Source: Clostridiaceae bacterium
Lineage (GTDB): Bacteria; Bacillota; Clostridia; Oscillospirales; Acutalibacteraceae
Assembly: GCA_016292455.1 (NCBI GenBank)
Contig: JAEDIL010000006.1
Location: 1-36,537, forward strand
Direction of reading: 5' to 3'
DNA length: 36,537 bases
Part shown: piece by piece, positions 7,221-14,833 of the stretch
Layout of the letters: every line of letters starts with the position of its first letter
How positions within the stretch are numbered: position 1 is the stretch's first letter
Program-made: the position numbers and the translations under genes
The notes under the pieces: generated by a model
Seen by the model: the letters and a program-made list of their open reading frames with translations, nothing else
The model's database searches: none
What the model was told of the DNA's origin: nothing

Positions 7221-9050
7221 TTAACGAGAGAACGCAGGATTCTTAAATCCAATTTTTTCATCATCCCATATTAACGGTATTGCGCCCAAGCCCCCACGGG
7301 CATTTTTCTCTATAAAGCACCACGCTATGCTCCCGTCGGCGTCGGGATCATAGTATGCTTCACGGTACAGCAGAAGAATACTATCAGCAAAGGAGACAAC
7401 GTTTTTGCAATACGGAATATCTTTAACAAGCGGAATATGTGCTTTTCGGCGCTCAACCTTTCTTGATAATTGCGTAAGTATCAGCATCGGTACATTCTTG
7501 TCTTTTGCCAGTTGTTTGAGTTCTTGCATAGTGACTTCAACTTGTTTTGAATTTTTAGTGCCCACCGGCTTAAAAGATTGCAGGCAGTCTATTATCAGAA
7601 AATCAACAGCATTGGCATTCAGTTCATTTCTTAATGTCTCGATACACAAAGCGTCTTCTGTCCATAATGCTATATTTTCATGGCAATCTGTATTCGCCCG
7701 CCGTTTGAGCCCCTCCAATATATTATTCACATTATCTGTCGGTGTAAATATCGCAACTCTTTTATTGGCTGTAGTGGCAAGGGCATATGCAACATCCAAG
7801 GCAAAGGCGGTCTTTCCCATAGCAACTCTTGCGCCTAAAATAATTACATCAGATCGATCTATGCCATCCAGAGTATCGTCTATGACAGCATACCCTGTTG
7901 AGATTCGCTGTGTACTCTCCGGCAGTATTGCTGCTTTCAAACGGAACATGATGTTTTCTACGGCATGTGCTTTCGGAAACAGATACTCTATTCTTTTACA
8001 ACGATCCAACACCCATTTGTCACGGGAATGCTTCATTTCTTCCGTGATAACAGGCAAGTCCAATCCTTTGCGAACGTAATTCATTCCTCGCCATGCGTCC
8101 TTTTCCAAGAAACCATGTACTATGAGATAGTGGAATATATCATCACGAAAAGCAATCAGTTCCGACGGAGCATAATCTAGGTAACGATTCATAAAAGCTG
8201 CCTCATCGTCCCATGCCCCAGTTGCGTGAATAATACCTGAAAATGAAATCAAGTCAGCAAAAGTGTTCATGCCAAGAATACTCTGCTCATCATAAACATC
8301 ATAGTAATTCAAAAGCGTTTGCCATGCGCTCAACGATATATTGACGCACGATGCATCCACTGTTTTGCTATGAAAAGTTTTATGAATAGACGAGCACTCC
8401 AAGCAAAACGCAAAGCTGATATTGGAAAGGGATGCCCTTAGTTTTTCAGAACTCATTTTCAGCGAAAAGGTATCATCTGATTCTTTTTTTCGCAGCCAGT
8501 GATTTTCCAATATAATGAGAAAATTATCACGCAGATTTTCTGGCAAGTCAATATCAAATACCGGAATATGCTCTCCATATCCCCATAGAGTCTGCCATGG
8601 AACATTGTGCCCATCCGGAATAAGAGTGGCTTTGTCCTGTTTGCAGACTTTGTTTTTCGGCAAATCAAAACCGTCAAGATAGTCTGTTTCCCACTGAATA
8701 GAATGACACACAGGACAATGGTAGTGGGGTGGAAGCGGATTGCCAAAGGTGATTCCCAAAAGATAGAGGATAAAGCTGGAGCCGGCACATCCACGCATCC
8801 AATATGGATGATTGTTCTTCTTGAGCCAGATAACAAGCTCGTATAAAGCGGCGACCTCAAGGACTGTGTTGCTGCGCTCCATAGCCGCCCATTCGTCGAG
8901 GATCCGCTTCTTAATCAGTTCATCAGGCTTGTCACCATATTTTTCATATAGGGCGTTATCAATAATCTGCCGGAGCTTATACTCAATTTCAAGTGCAGAC
9001 AGGTCATTGAACACATATTCATATTTCATCTGCACGGCGATCACCACCAT
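7221..9050 (-). CDS. Chimera of PolC polymerase segments and DnaB-type helicase motor
   Basis: The 609-aa protein has three parts. Residues about 10-170 match the PolC (Gram-positive Pol III alpha) region before and including the palm: RGCAGSS (86-92), NPLPPHYHCPVC (104-115), DGHNVPWQTLWGY (146-158) and DIDL (166-169). Residues about 262-370 match the much later PolC thumb-side region: FADLISFSGIIHATGAW, RDDIFHYLI, VRKG and KRIEYLFPKAHA. Some 200 PolC residues between them are replaced by an unrelated stretch of about 90. Residues 383-609 are a DnaB C-terminal ATPase: Walker A GARVAMGKTA (406-415), Walker B LIIDCLQS (485-492), LTQLSR (525-530) and KNARGG (582-587). Polymerase activity looks impossible, but the motor is intact. 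It overlaps the upstream gene; a second ATG at 9029 is an alternative start. Confidence 0.85.
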   Translation of the reverse strand: MVVIAVQMKYEYVFNDLSALEIEYKLRQIIDNALYEKYGDKPDELIKKRILDEWAAMERSNTVLEVAALYELVIWLKKNNHPYWMRGCAGSSFILYLLGITFGNPLPPHYHCPVCHSIQWETDYLDGFDLPKNKVCKQDKATLIPDGHNVPWQTLWGYGEHIPVFDIDLPENLRDNFLIILENHWLRKKESDDTFSLKMSSEKLRASLSNISFAFCLECSSIHKTFHSKTVDASCVNISLSAWQTLLNYYDVYDEQSILGMNTFADLISFSGIIHATGAWDDEAAFMNRYLDYAPSELIAFRDDIFHYLIVHGFLEKDAWRGMNYVRKGLDLPVITEEMKHSRDKWVLDRCKRIEYLFPKAHAVENIMFRLKAAILPESTQRISTGYAVIDDTLDGIDRSDVIILGARVAMGKTAFALDVAYALATTANKRVAIFTPTDNVNNILEGLKRRANTDCHENIALWTEDALCIETLRNELNANAVDFLIIDCLQSFKPVGTKNSKQVEVTMQELKQLAKDKNVPMLILTQLSRKVERRKAHIPLVKDIPYCKNVVSFADSILLLYREAYYDPDADGSIAWCFIEKNARGGLGAIPLIWDDEKIGFKNPAFSR

Positions 9051-9750
9051 CAGCAGTATTCAAAAACATTTCCCTAATATGAAGCATATCCCGATACAGC
9101 GGTTCAAACAGTTTGTCGTGGCCTCTTGCACCTTGGAGGTTTGTTACTTGGGGATGGCAAAAGCTGATAATCGGAATCCGTTTCCCATTTATGACAGCCC
9201 TGTAGTAATACCATTCCCTGTCAAAGCTCTGAGAATGGAATGATTCCCAGCTTTCAACAAGTGTCAGAACCTGTTTTTCCTCCAGTAACACGGCGTTTCC
9301 TTTCATACCCGCACTGGATAATCCACAGCAAATGATAATATCTGGATTGCACAAGCAGATCTCCTCACGAATGAGATCGCACTGATCTTCCACCGCCTGC
9401 TCCAGTGCGCATCCATCTGTGCGACTGCCGCCCCCTTCTTTTTTCAGATTCATAACAGCCACACGGCTGATCTGCCGTATCCGTTCTTCTTTCGGAATAG
9501 ATCGTGGATACGGTTCAGTGCCGTCCAGAAGCGCCTTTATCCATCTACCGATATTGTTCCAAGTTTTCCATCCGCTTCCGTCATTGCGCAGGTCGGCGCA
9601 CAAATCCCGCTCGGATTGGCAGTTCATATCTCGAAGAACAAATAGAATATGCGGGCTATCGTAGTGTTCGGGATCGACAATCCCGTCCCGGATAAAAGCG
9701 TTGAAACCATGTTTTGTTTTCCATTCTGCAAACAGCGTATCAAAATCCAT
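9019..9750 (-). CDS. Uracil-DNA-glycosylase-fold-like protein
   Basis: The 243-aa protein shows the order of motifs expected of the UDG superfamily fold, weakly: ILFVLRDMN (35-43), RVAVMNLKK (96-104), NPDIIICCG (135-143) and PIISFCHPQ (193-201, similar to the late HPS motif). Canonical GxG and catalytic residues of the well-known families are not evident, so it may bind a modified base or be inactive. Start is set at the ATG at 9750 because AAGGAGG lies eight bases upstream, rather than an ATG 12 codons earlier. It overlaps the PolC-DnaB gene and follows the regulator gene, suggesting one operon concerned with DNA. Confidence 0.55.
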   Translation of the reverse strand: MDFDTLFAEWKTKHGFNAFIRDGIVDPEHYDSPHILFVLRDMNCQSERDLCADLRNDGSGWKTWNNIGRWIKALLDGTEPYPRSIPKEERIRQISRVAVMNLKKEGGGSRTDGCALEQAVEDQCDLIREEICLCNPDIIICCGLSSAGMKGNAVLLEEKQVLTLVESWESFHSQSFDREWYYYRAVINGKRIPIISFCHPQVTNLQGARGHDKLFEPLYRDMLHIREMFLNTADGGDRRADEI

Positions 9751-9805
9751 TGGGCAATTCCTCCTTTTCCATATAAACGGCTGCATTCACATTTAGACTC
9801 CTGTA

Positions 9806-10444
9806 CTATTCATCTTTCAGATGATCACCGAACAAGATGGAAATACCATATTGAAGCCGCCACCCTCCTTTGTGAGTATCATACTCAATCCATTCGCCTG
9901 CTGCCTGTAAGGTGGAAATATACCGTTGAATCGTCCTCGTCGGTATCTCCAATTTGTCAACAAGATCCTGTGTCTTTATGCCGGGATGAGAACGAATCAG
10001 GGATAAAATCATCAAGCAGTCCGCCATTTTCTTGCTGAAATCTTTCGCTTTTTTAGATTTGCTGTGTGCCGATAAAAGGTGATATTTCAGATTAGTGGCA
10101 AGTTCTTCAAAATTTTCATAACACTTGAACTTTGCCCGCAGATGCCTTGGGGGCTTGGGATAACCAAGCCAGAATACGGTTTCATCAGTACAGCCTCCGA
10201 TCTCCGTGTAATAATCAATAATCATTTCTTTGCTGTCTGAATCCAAGGCAGCTGCATTGATAATGAGCGCCGCCGCAGAGATGGCAATGAGATCAGTTGG
10301 AGCATCGGTGTCAAGCAGTTCGTACCCCTTTGCTGGCAAAGCGTTTTCCACCAATTTGTTTTGTTCTTCGCTGAGTCCGAATGTTGTCACTCTGCCATCC
10401 GGGACAGTGATATACTCCCCGTTCGGAGCAAGAAATGTTTTCAT
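9806..10444 (-). CDS. Transcriptional regulator with C-terminal winged HTH
   Basis: The 212-aa protein has an N-terminal region I do not recognise (1-135, with a hydrophobic Ala-rich helix at about 52-68). A winged helix-turn-helix follows at about 143-197 (MILSLIRSHPGIKTQDLVDK, then IPTRTIQRYISTLQAAGEWI), of the HTH_11/DeoR/WYL-regulator type. It is the first gene of the cassette, 55 bases before the UDG-like gene, and may control the cassette. AGGAGG lies seven bases before the ATG. No WYL effector domain is present. Confidence 0.65.
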   Translation of the reverse strand: MKTFLAPNGEYITVPDGRVTTFGLSEEQNKLVENALPAKGYELLDTDAPTDLIAISAAALIINAAALDSDSKEMIIDYYTEIGGCTDETVFWLGYPKPPRHLRAKFKCYENFEELATNLKYHLLSAHSKSKKAKDFSKKMADCLMILSLIRSHPGIKTQDLVDKLEIPTRTIQRYISTLQAAGEWIEYDTHKGGWRLQYGISILFGDHLKDE

Positions 10445-10634
10445 ATGCCATCCTCCTGCTATGTGAATATATAGATTATATCATATCGTAACGACAACAG
10501 TGTGGCATGCTGAAAACTTTTTTGAAATTATAACCAATTTGCGGTGGCATTTCCGTTGTGCCTTTTAATTATTCCTTTTATGTCTATGCACACCCTCCAG
10601 GCCTTTCATTAAAAGGTTCATATCAAAACACAAA

Positions 10635-10678
10635 CAGGCTCTACGGCGACCATGTCTCGGTTACCGTAGAGCAGCCTG
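10635..10678. terminator. Strong hairpin, probably bidirectional terminator
   Basis: CTCTACGG pairs with CCGTAGAG, extended by GGC/GCC, with a second short pairing (ACC/GGT) inside. T-rich stretches lie on both sides (CTTTTGTT on +, TGTTTGTGTTTT on -). Confidence 0.55.
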
Positions 10679-10733
10679 CTTTTGTTAAATGGTATAGGAA
10701 AATCCTTGTAAACAGTGGCTTTTGCAAAAAGAA

Positions 10734-10780
10734 ACTGGACACCCGCTTAGATACCCATTGTATCAAAACTGATGCCCAGT
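10734..10780 (-). terminator. Terminator after tRNA-Ser(GCT)
   Basis: On the minus strand ACTGG..CCAGT encloses GATAC/GTATC and is followed by TTTCTTTTT. It begins three bases after the CCA end of the tRNA. Confidence 0.6.
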
Positions 10781-10782
10781 TA

Positions 10783-10873
10783 TGGCGGAGAAGAGGAGAC
10801 TCGAACTCCTGCGCCGGTTTCCCGACCTACGCCCTTAGCAGGGGCGCCTCGTCACCAACTTGAGTACTTCTCC
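10783..10873 (-). tRNA. tRNA-Ser (anticodon GCT)
   Basis: A 91-base class II tRNA with encoded CCA. The acceptor stem is GGAGAAG/CTTCTCC, the anticodon stem is CGCCC/GGGCG around CTGCTAA, the variable arm is long, and the T loop is GTTCGAGTC. It reads serine codons AGC and AGU. It lies 35 bases downstream of the tRNA-Ser(TGA) gene and shares its promoter. Confidence 0.97.
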
Positions 10874-10908
10874 GTAGGTGTCGATAAACAGAATATCTAA
10901 GATAAAAA

Positions 10909-10998
10909 TGGCGGAGAGAGTGGGATTCGAACCCACGGTACGCAGGACGTACGACGGTTTTCAAGACCGTTCCGTTATGACCGCTTCGGTATCTCTCC
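10909..10998 (-). tRNA. tRNA-Ser (anticodon TGA)
   Basis: A 90-base class II tRNA with encoded CCA. The acceptor stem is GGAGAGA/TCTCTCC, the anticodon loop is CTTGAAA, the variable arm is long, and the T loop is GTTCGAATC. It reads UCN serine codons, chiefly UCA. Confidence 0.97.
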
Positions 10999-11012
10999 GT
11001 TTGTGCCATGAA

Positions 11013-11041
11013 ATATTATCATAATTCTCTGACATTGTCAA
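11013..11041 (-). promoter_or_regulatory. Sigma-A promoter for the tRNA-Ser pair
   Basis: On the minus strand a perfect TTGACA (11036-11041) is separated by 17 bases from TAATAT (11013-11018), 15 bases before the first tRNA. Confidence 0.8.
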
Positions 11042-11088
11042 GACCTTTAAACAAAAAAGACAGGTTATCTCTTCAAAAAGCGAAAAAT

Positions 11089-11112
11089 GGGGCTGTCCTT
11101 TCCGGACAGCCC
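11089..11112 (-). terminator. Terminator of the metallophosphatase gene
   Basis: A 9-bp perfect stem (GGGCTGTCC with GGACAGCCC) is followed on the minus strand by ATTTTTCGC. It lies 20 bases past the stop codon. Confidence 0.8.
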
Positions 11113-11131
11113 TTAGCAGTTACATTGTTAC

Positions 11132-12349
11132 TCAGCGGTCGGTTGAAACCTTTTCCTTTTCATACTTGGTAACATACTTATCCTGATAATAGTTTTCAAG
11201 CGAAACCGAAAGGTCGCCGTTTTCCGAAAGGGTAATAACGGTACAGCCGCGCTGTGCGCCTTTCTTGTCAATTCCCAAATATGCAAGGTAGTCAATGCTC
11301 ATGCCGTAAATAAGATCAATGCCCTTATAGTTAAGAATTGCATTGTTTACATGGTCGTGACCAACGCAAATACCCTTTGTTGAGCCAAGTTCAAGAGCGG
11401 TTTCAAAAAGGTTGTCATCGCCGACGCCGCAGCAAACCTTCTCGTTACTTTCATAGTAACCGCCGGTGACGTACCTGACGTTTTCGGTATCCTTTGAACC
11501 GTTTGCTCTGTATTCTTTCCATGCATCATCAAACTCTTTGAGAGGAATGTGGAAGAACATAAGCGACGGGAACATCGGACAAGCAGGATCAATAGCCTTG
11601 TTGGCGGAGTCAATTGCAAGAACATTCTCCTTGTACCATTCGACCTGGTTCGGATGAATGTTGTCATACTGTCCCATAACTCCGAAAATATCAGCGCCGA
11701 CATATTCGTTCGAGTCAAACATAAAGTATGCGTTCGTTACAATACCCTTTGAGTTCTTGACCTTGATGACGTGGTTGCCGAAACCGTCAACGTCTTCCGG
11801 TCCTTTCTGGAAGAGGCTGTATCTGAGAGACGGGTCAGCATATTTGTCGGCAATCTGCTCACGGGAATAGTTGCTGTATATTTCCGAGTCATGGTTGCCG
11901 AGGCAGACGGTATAATAGACGCCGAGGCTTTCAAAAAGGTCGATTACCATATCGGTTGCCATTCCGTTGTTGAAAGTACCTGCCTGGAAAGGTACGGGAT
12001 AGACAAGGTCACCGGTTACAACAATAAGGTCGGGCTTTTCGGCGGTAACCATTGCAGCAACGGCATTGAGAGCCTTCTTGTCTTTCTTGACGGAAATTGC
12101 GCCGCCGCCGATGTGAACATCGGTAAGCTGAAGGATTTTGAGCGCTCTGTCGGTGGTGAACGTCCAATAGCCGTCAGCATCCTTTTCGGGAACAAGCTGT
12201 TCGCCTTCGGAATATGATACAGCGTCAAATGAGGAAGCAATTTCAAAGTTATCCTTGTTGACAAGGGCGGTCAATGAGGACATGCTCATTGAAATGGAAG
12301 TAATAACTCCGAGAACTAGACTTATTATCTTCATAAGGAAATCTGGCAT
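11132..12349 (-). CDS. Secreted or membrane-anchored calcineurin-like metallophosphoesterase
   Basis: The 405-aa protein has an N-terminal hydrophobic segment (about 6-29) that can act as signal or anchor. A metallophosphoesterase domain carries all the metal-binding motifs: LTDVH (Asp77, His79), GD (113-114), GNHD (151-154), FFHIP (His267) and GHDH (330-333). It resembles the Dcr2 / purple-acid-phosphatase-like branch used on phosphate esters outside the cell. Its substrate cannot be read from sequence; phosphoproteins, nucleotides and phospholipids are all possible. Start is fixed by AAAGGAG eight bases before the ATG. It has its own promoter (12402-12430) and terminator. Confidence 0.88.
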   Translation of the reverse strand: MPDFLMKIISLVLGVITSISMSMSSLTALVNKDNFEIASSFDAVSYSEGEQLVPEKDADGYWTFTTDRALKILQLTDVHIGGGAISVKKDKKALNAVAAMVTAEKPDLIVVTGDLVYPVPFQAGTFNNGMATDMVIDLFESLGVYYTVCLGNHDSEIYSNYSREQIADKYADPSLRYSLFQKGPEDVDGFGNHVIKVKNSKGIVTNAYFMFDSNEYVGADIFGVMGQYDNIHPNQVEWYKENVLAIDSANKAIDPACPMFPSLMFFHIPLKEFDDAWKEYRANGSKDTENVRYVTGGYYESNEKVCCGVGDDNLFETALELGSTKGICVGHDHVNNAILNYKGIDLIYGMSIDYLAYLGIDKKGAQRGCTVITLSENGDLSVSLENYYQDKYVTKYEKEKVSTDR

Positions 12350-12401
12350 TTTGTTTTCTCCTTTAAAACAGATTTGCAGGAAAATCCTGCCTTGCTCGTC
12401 A

Positions 12402-12430
12402 ATTATATAGGTTTTTTACTGATTTTTCAA
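12402..12430 (-). promoter_or_regulatory. Sigma-A promoter for the metallophosphatase
   Basis: On the minus strand TTGAAA (12425-12430) is separated by 17 bases from a perfect TATAAT (12402-12407). A small leader hairpin (GCAGGA/TCCTGC, 12376-12390) follows. Confidence 0.8.
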
Positions 12431-12510
12431 GCACTTTTTAAGTAAAAGTGTGAAAATGCCCAATATAATCGTCACCTTTGGAATTTAGTTTCTATTGTTC
12501 CTGTTAACCG

Positions 12511-12539
12511 TTTACATATCGGAAAAAATAAGATATAAT
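12511..12539 (+). promoter_or_regulatory. Sigma-A promoter for the DUF5685-DnaJ operon
   Basis: TTTACA (12511-12516) and TATAAT (12534-12539) are separated by 17 bases, 33 bases upstream of the first ATG. Confidence 0.85.
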
Positions 12540-12572
12540 AAAGTGATTCTACTGTGAAAAGGATAGTGTCTG

Positions 12573-13445
12573 ATGTTTGGTTATGTCAAAACCGACAAGG
12601 GCGAGCTTCGCGTCCGTGAATATGAGCTTTACAAAGGACTTTACTGCTCGCTTTGCAGGGCTCTCGGAAAACGCTACGGCGTTTTTTCACGTCTCATTCT
12701 CAGCTACGACATGACGTTCCTTGTTCTGGTACGGTTCTGCGAAAAAGGCACTCCGCTTTCGTTCAAAAAAGGAAGGTGTCCTTTTAATCCGGCTAAAAAA
12801 TGCAACTACTGTCAGAACGGTGAGGAGGTTTTTGACTTTGCCTGCGCCGCGGCAGTGTTGATGTTTTACCACAAGGTAAGGGATAATATTTCAGACAACC
12901 GGTTTTTCAAAACACTGCTTTTTTATCTGATTCTGCCGATTGCATCGCATTGGCGAAAAAAAGCGGCGCGGCTTTTTCCCGAGCTTGACAGCCTGATTTC
13001 AGACTGCATGGAAAAGCAGCGGAAAATTGAAAAGGAAAACATTGCCGTTCCCGACAAAGCCGCTCATCCCTCTGCCGACGCGCTCGGAAAAATTCTTTCT
13101 TTCGGCGCGCAAGAAAACAAAAACGGCCTTTACCGCTTCGGATACTTTGTCGGACGGTGGGTATATCTGCTCGACGCGCTTGACGACATTGAAAAGGACC
13201 TTAAAACCGGTTCGTTCAACGTTTTTGTCAACAGGTATTCGCTTTCATCAAAAGACCTTGAAGCAGATGTGCGCCATGAAATTGAAAGCACGCTCAATTC
13301 AAGCAGCGGCGAAGCGCTTTCGGCATTCAGAAGCTGCCGGTTCAAACACTCAAACGAAATAATTGAAAACATTCTCACCGGCGGAATGTACCGCTCGGCG
13401 ATGAACGTTCTGAAAGGAAATAAAAACAATGAGAGATCCCTATGA
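12573..13445 (+). CDS. DUF5685-family protein
   Basis: The 290-aa protein resembles the DUF5685 family, which is often found beside J-domain proteins in Clostridia. The N-terminal part carries paired cysteines (CSLCRALG at about 27-34; CPFNPAKKCNYC at about 66-77) that could bind a metal. A later DALDDIEKD stretch (about 206-214) and an all-helical pattern recall isoprenoid synthase-type folds, but that is only a resemblance. It overlaps the next gene by 17 bases, so the two are translationally coupled. Function is unknown. Confidence 0.75.
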   Translation: MFGYVKTDKGELRVREYELYKGLYCSLCRALGKRYGVFSRLILSYDMTFLVLVRFCEKGTPLSFKKGRCPFNPAKKCNYCQNGEEVFDFACAAAVLMFYHKVRDNISDNRFFKTLLFYLILPIASHWRKKAARLFPELDSLISDCMEKQRKIEKENIAVPDKAAHPSADALGKILSFGAQENKNGLYRFGYFVGRWVYLLDALDDIEKDLKTGSFNVFVNRYSLSSKDLEADVRHEIESTLNSSSGEALSAFRSCRFKHSNEIIENILTGGMYRSAMNVLKGNKNNERSL

Positions 13446-14088
13446 AGTTCTCGGTGTTCCCAGAAATGCAAGTCAGGCTCAGGTGAAAAGCGCCTATCGA
13501 CAGCTTGCAAAGAAATATCATCCGGATAATTTTTCAGGCAGTCCGCTTTCCGACGCCGCAAACGAAAAAATGCAGGAGCTGAACGAAGCCTATGACAGAA
13601 TTATGGCGTCGTTTGAGTCCGGCGGTTCGTTTTCCTCGTCTCCGGACTATAATTACAGCTTCAATGAAAGTTACAGCAACTCCGGGAGCAATTCAGACAG
13701 AGCAAACGCTCAGCAGGCTGCAATTTATGTGAAAGTCCGCACCCTCATTGCGGAAAACCGCTTTGACGAAGCAGAACAGCTCCTTGAAAGCATGAATCCC
13801 GGCTCGCGTGACGCTCAGTGGTACTATCTTAAAGGTCAGGTCAACTACAACCGCGGCTGGATTGACCAGGCCTACACCTATTTCACCACAGCGCACAACA
13901 TGGACCCGTCAAACGTTGAATACCGCCGCATTTATGAGAATCTGCGCAGCCAGAAAAGCGGCGGTTTCAGAACAAGCGAGCGGGGAAGCAACACCTCGGA
14001 CTGCGATTTCTGCACCTGCTGCAACGGTTTGCTTTGCGCCGACTGCTGCTGTGAAAGCATGGGCGGCGACCTTGTTCCCTGCTGCTGA
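13429..14088 (+). CDS. J-domain protein with TPR-like middle and Cys-rich tail
   Basis: The 219-aa protein starts with a J domain (about 3-65) including the HPD motif (YHPDNF, 30-35) needed to stimulate DnaK. A Ser/Asn/Tyr-rich linker and a TPR-like helical pair (about 100-160) follow. The last 28 residues carry ten cysteines in clusters (CTCC, CADCCC and a terminal CC), suggesting metal binding or membrane-near thiol chemistry. It lacks the zinc finger and client domains of DnaJ itself, so it is a specialised co-chaperone. It is coupled to DUF5685 upstream and followed 18 bases later by a membrane protein gene. Confidence 0.85.
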   Translation: MRDPYEVLGVPRNASQAQVKSAYRQLAKKYHPDNFSGSPLSDAANEKMQELNEAYDRIMASFESGGSFSSSPDYNYSFNESYSNSGSNSDRANAQQAAIYVKVRTLIAENRFDEAEQLLESMNPGSRDAQWYYLKGQVNYNRGWIDQAYTYFTTAHNMDPSNVEYRRIYENLRSQKSGGFRTSERGSNTSDCDFCTCCNGLLCADCCCESMGGDLVPCC

Positions 14089-14106
14089 AACGGAGGGTTC
14101 AAAAAA

Positions 14107-14664
14107 ATGAGCAAAGCCGGAAAAACCGCATTCGGCGGAATGGCAACTGCGCTTTCGGTTGTTCTTCTGCTTTTCACAACGCTCGATACCCTTTCAATTT
14201 CCGTTGCCGCTTTTGCCGGGCTTATCATTCTTGTCTGCGTTATTGAGCTTTCAAGAAGCTGGGCGTTCGGCGTCTGGGCAGCAACCTCAATAATCGGCTT
14301 TCTTGTTCTTCCGAACAAGGAGGGAGTTCTGCTTTACTTTGCCTTTTTCGGCTATTATCCGATTATAAAAGGTCTTATTGAAAGCAAGGTAAGAAACCGC
14401 GTTGCTGAATACGCAATCAAGCTGATTATTTACAACGCCGCCGTTTTTGCCTCGGAGTATGTTCTTTTCAAGGTGATGAACATTCCGCTGACGGAATTTC
14501 TTGACGTTAAAGAGGGAACATGGCTGGCGCAGTATATTATGCCTGTGCTCTTTGTCGCTCTCAACGTTGTTTTCTTCATTCTTGATTATTTCTTCACAAT
14601 TTTTGCAACGATATATCTCAACCGCTGGCAGAAAAAGTTCAGAAAAATGTTCAGGTTCAGATAA
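14107..14664 (+). CDS. Polytopic membrane protein of unknown function
   Basis: The 185-aa protein is mostly hydrophobic, with five to six predicted membrane segments (for example VVLLLFTTLDTLSISVAAFA and FVALNVVFFILDYFFTIFAT) and a basic C-terminal tail (RWQKKFRKMFRFR). GGAGG lies 9 bases before the ATG. It is the third gene of the DUF5685-DnaJ operon, so it may be the membrane partner of the J-protein. I do not recognise the family. Confidence 0.75.
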   Translation: MSKAGKTAFGGMATALSVVLLLFTTLDTLSISVAAFAGLIILVCVIELSRSWAFGVWAATSIIGFLVLPNKEGVLLYFAFFGYYPIIKGLIESKVRNRVAEYAIKLIIYNAAVFASEYVLFKVMNIPLTEFLDVKEGTWLAQYIMPVLFVALNVVFFILDYFFTIFATIYLNRWQKKFRKMFRFR

Positions 14665-14766
14665 AAAAACAGCTGTGAAAAAAGAACACTTTTGGCGCAG
14701 AACATCTTCTGCGGCTTTCTTCAATCGCCGTTGCAGTACGCAAAAGCGGCAACCGACAATAATAAT

Positions 14767-14797
14767 AAAGGGACTGTCCAAGCGAGACAGTCCCTTT
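14767..14797. terminator. Bidirectional terminator between convergent operons
   Basis: A perfect 12-bp stem (AAAGGGACTGTC with GACAGTCCCTTT, 7-base loop) lies between the stop codons of the + strand DnaJ operon and the - strand transporter gene. Confidence 0.85.
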
Positions 14798-14833
14798 GAT
14801 TATACTGTTTTTTGCACATTATCCGATATATTT

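Larger units (their letters stand above)
10445..10782. other. Gene-free stretch between cassette and tRNA-Ser genes
   Basis: 338 bases hold two hairpins (10635-10678 and 10734-10780) and the AT-rich leader of the regulator. A + strand open frame here runs into the tRNA and looks spurious. I see no integrase, no copy of the tRNA 3' end and no other gene. Confidence 0.6.

Noticed and set aside
10558..10863. A 101-codon + strand open frame covering the hairpin and tRNA-Ser
   Set aside because: Its C-terminal third is translated tRNA sequence on the wrong strand; there is no ribosome site and no family match.
7132..10873. Cassette integrated by site-specific recombination into the tRNA-Ser(GCT) 3' end
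   Set aside because: No repeated copy of the tRNA 3' end is found at the far boundary and no integrase gene is present.
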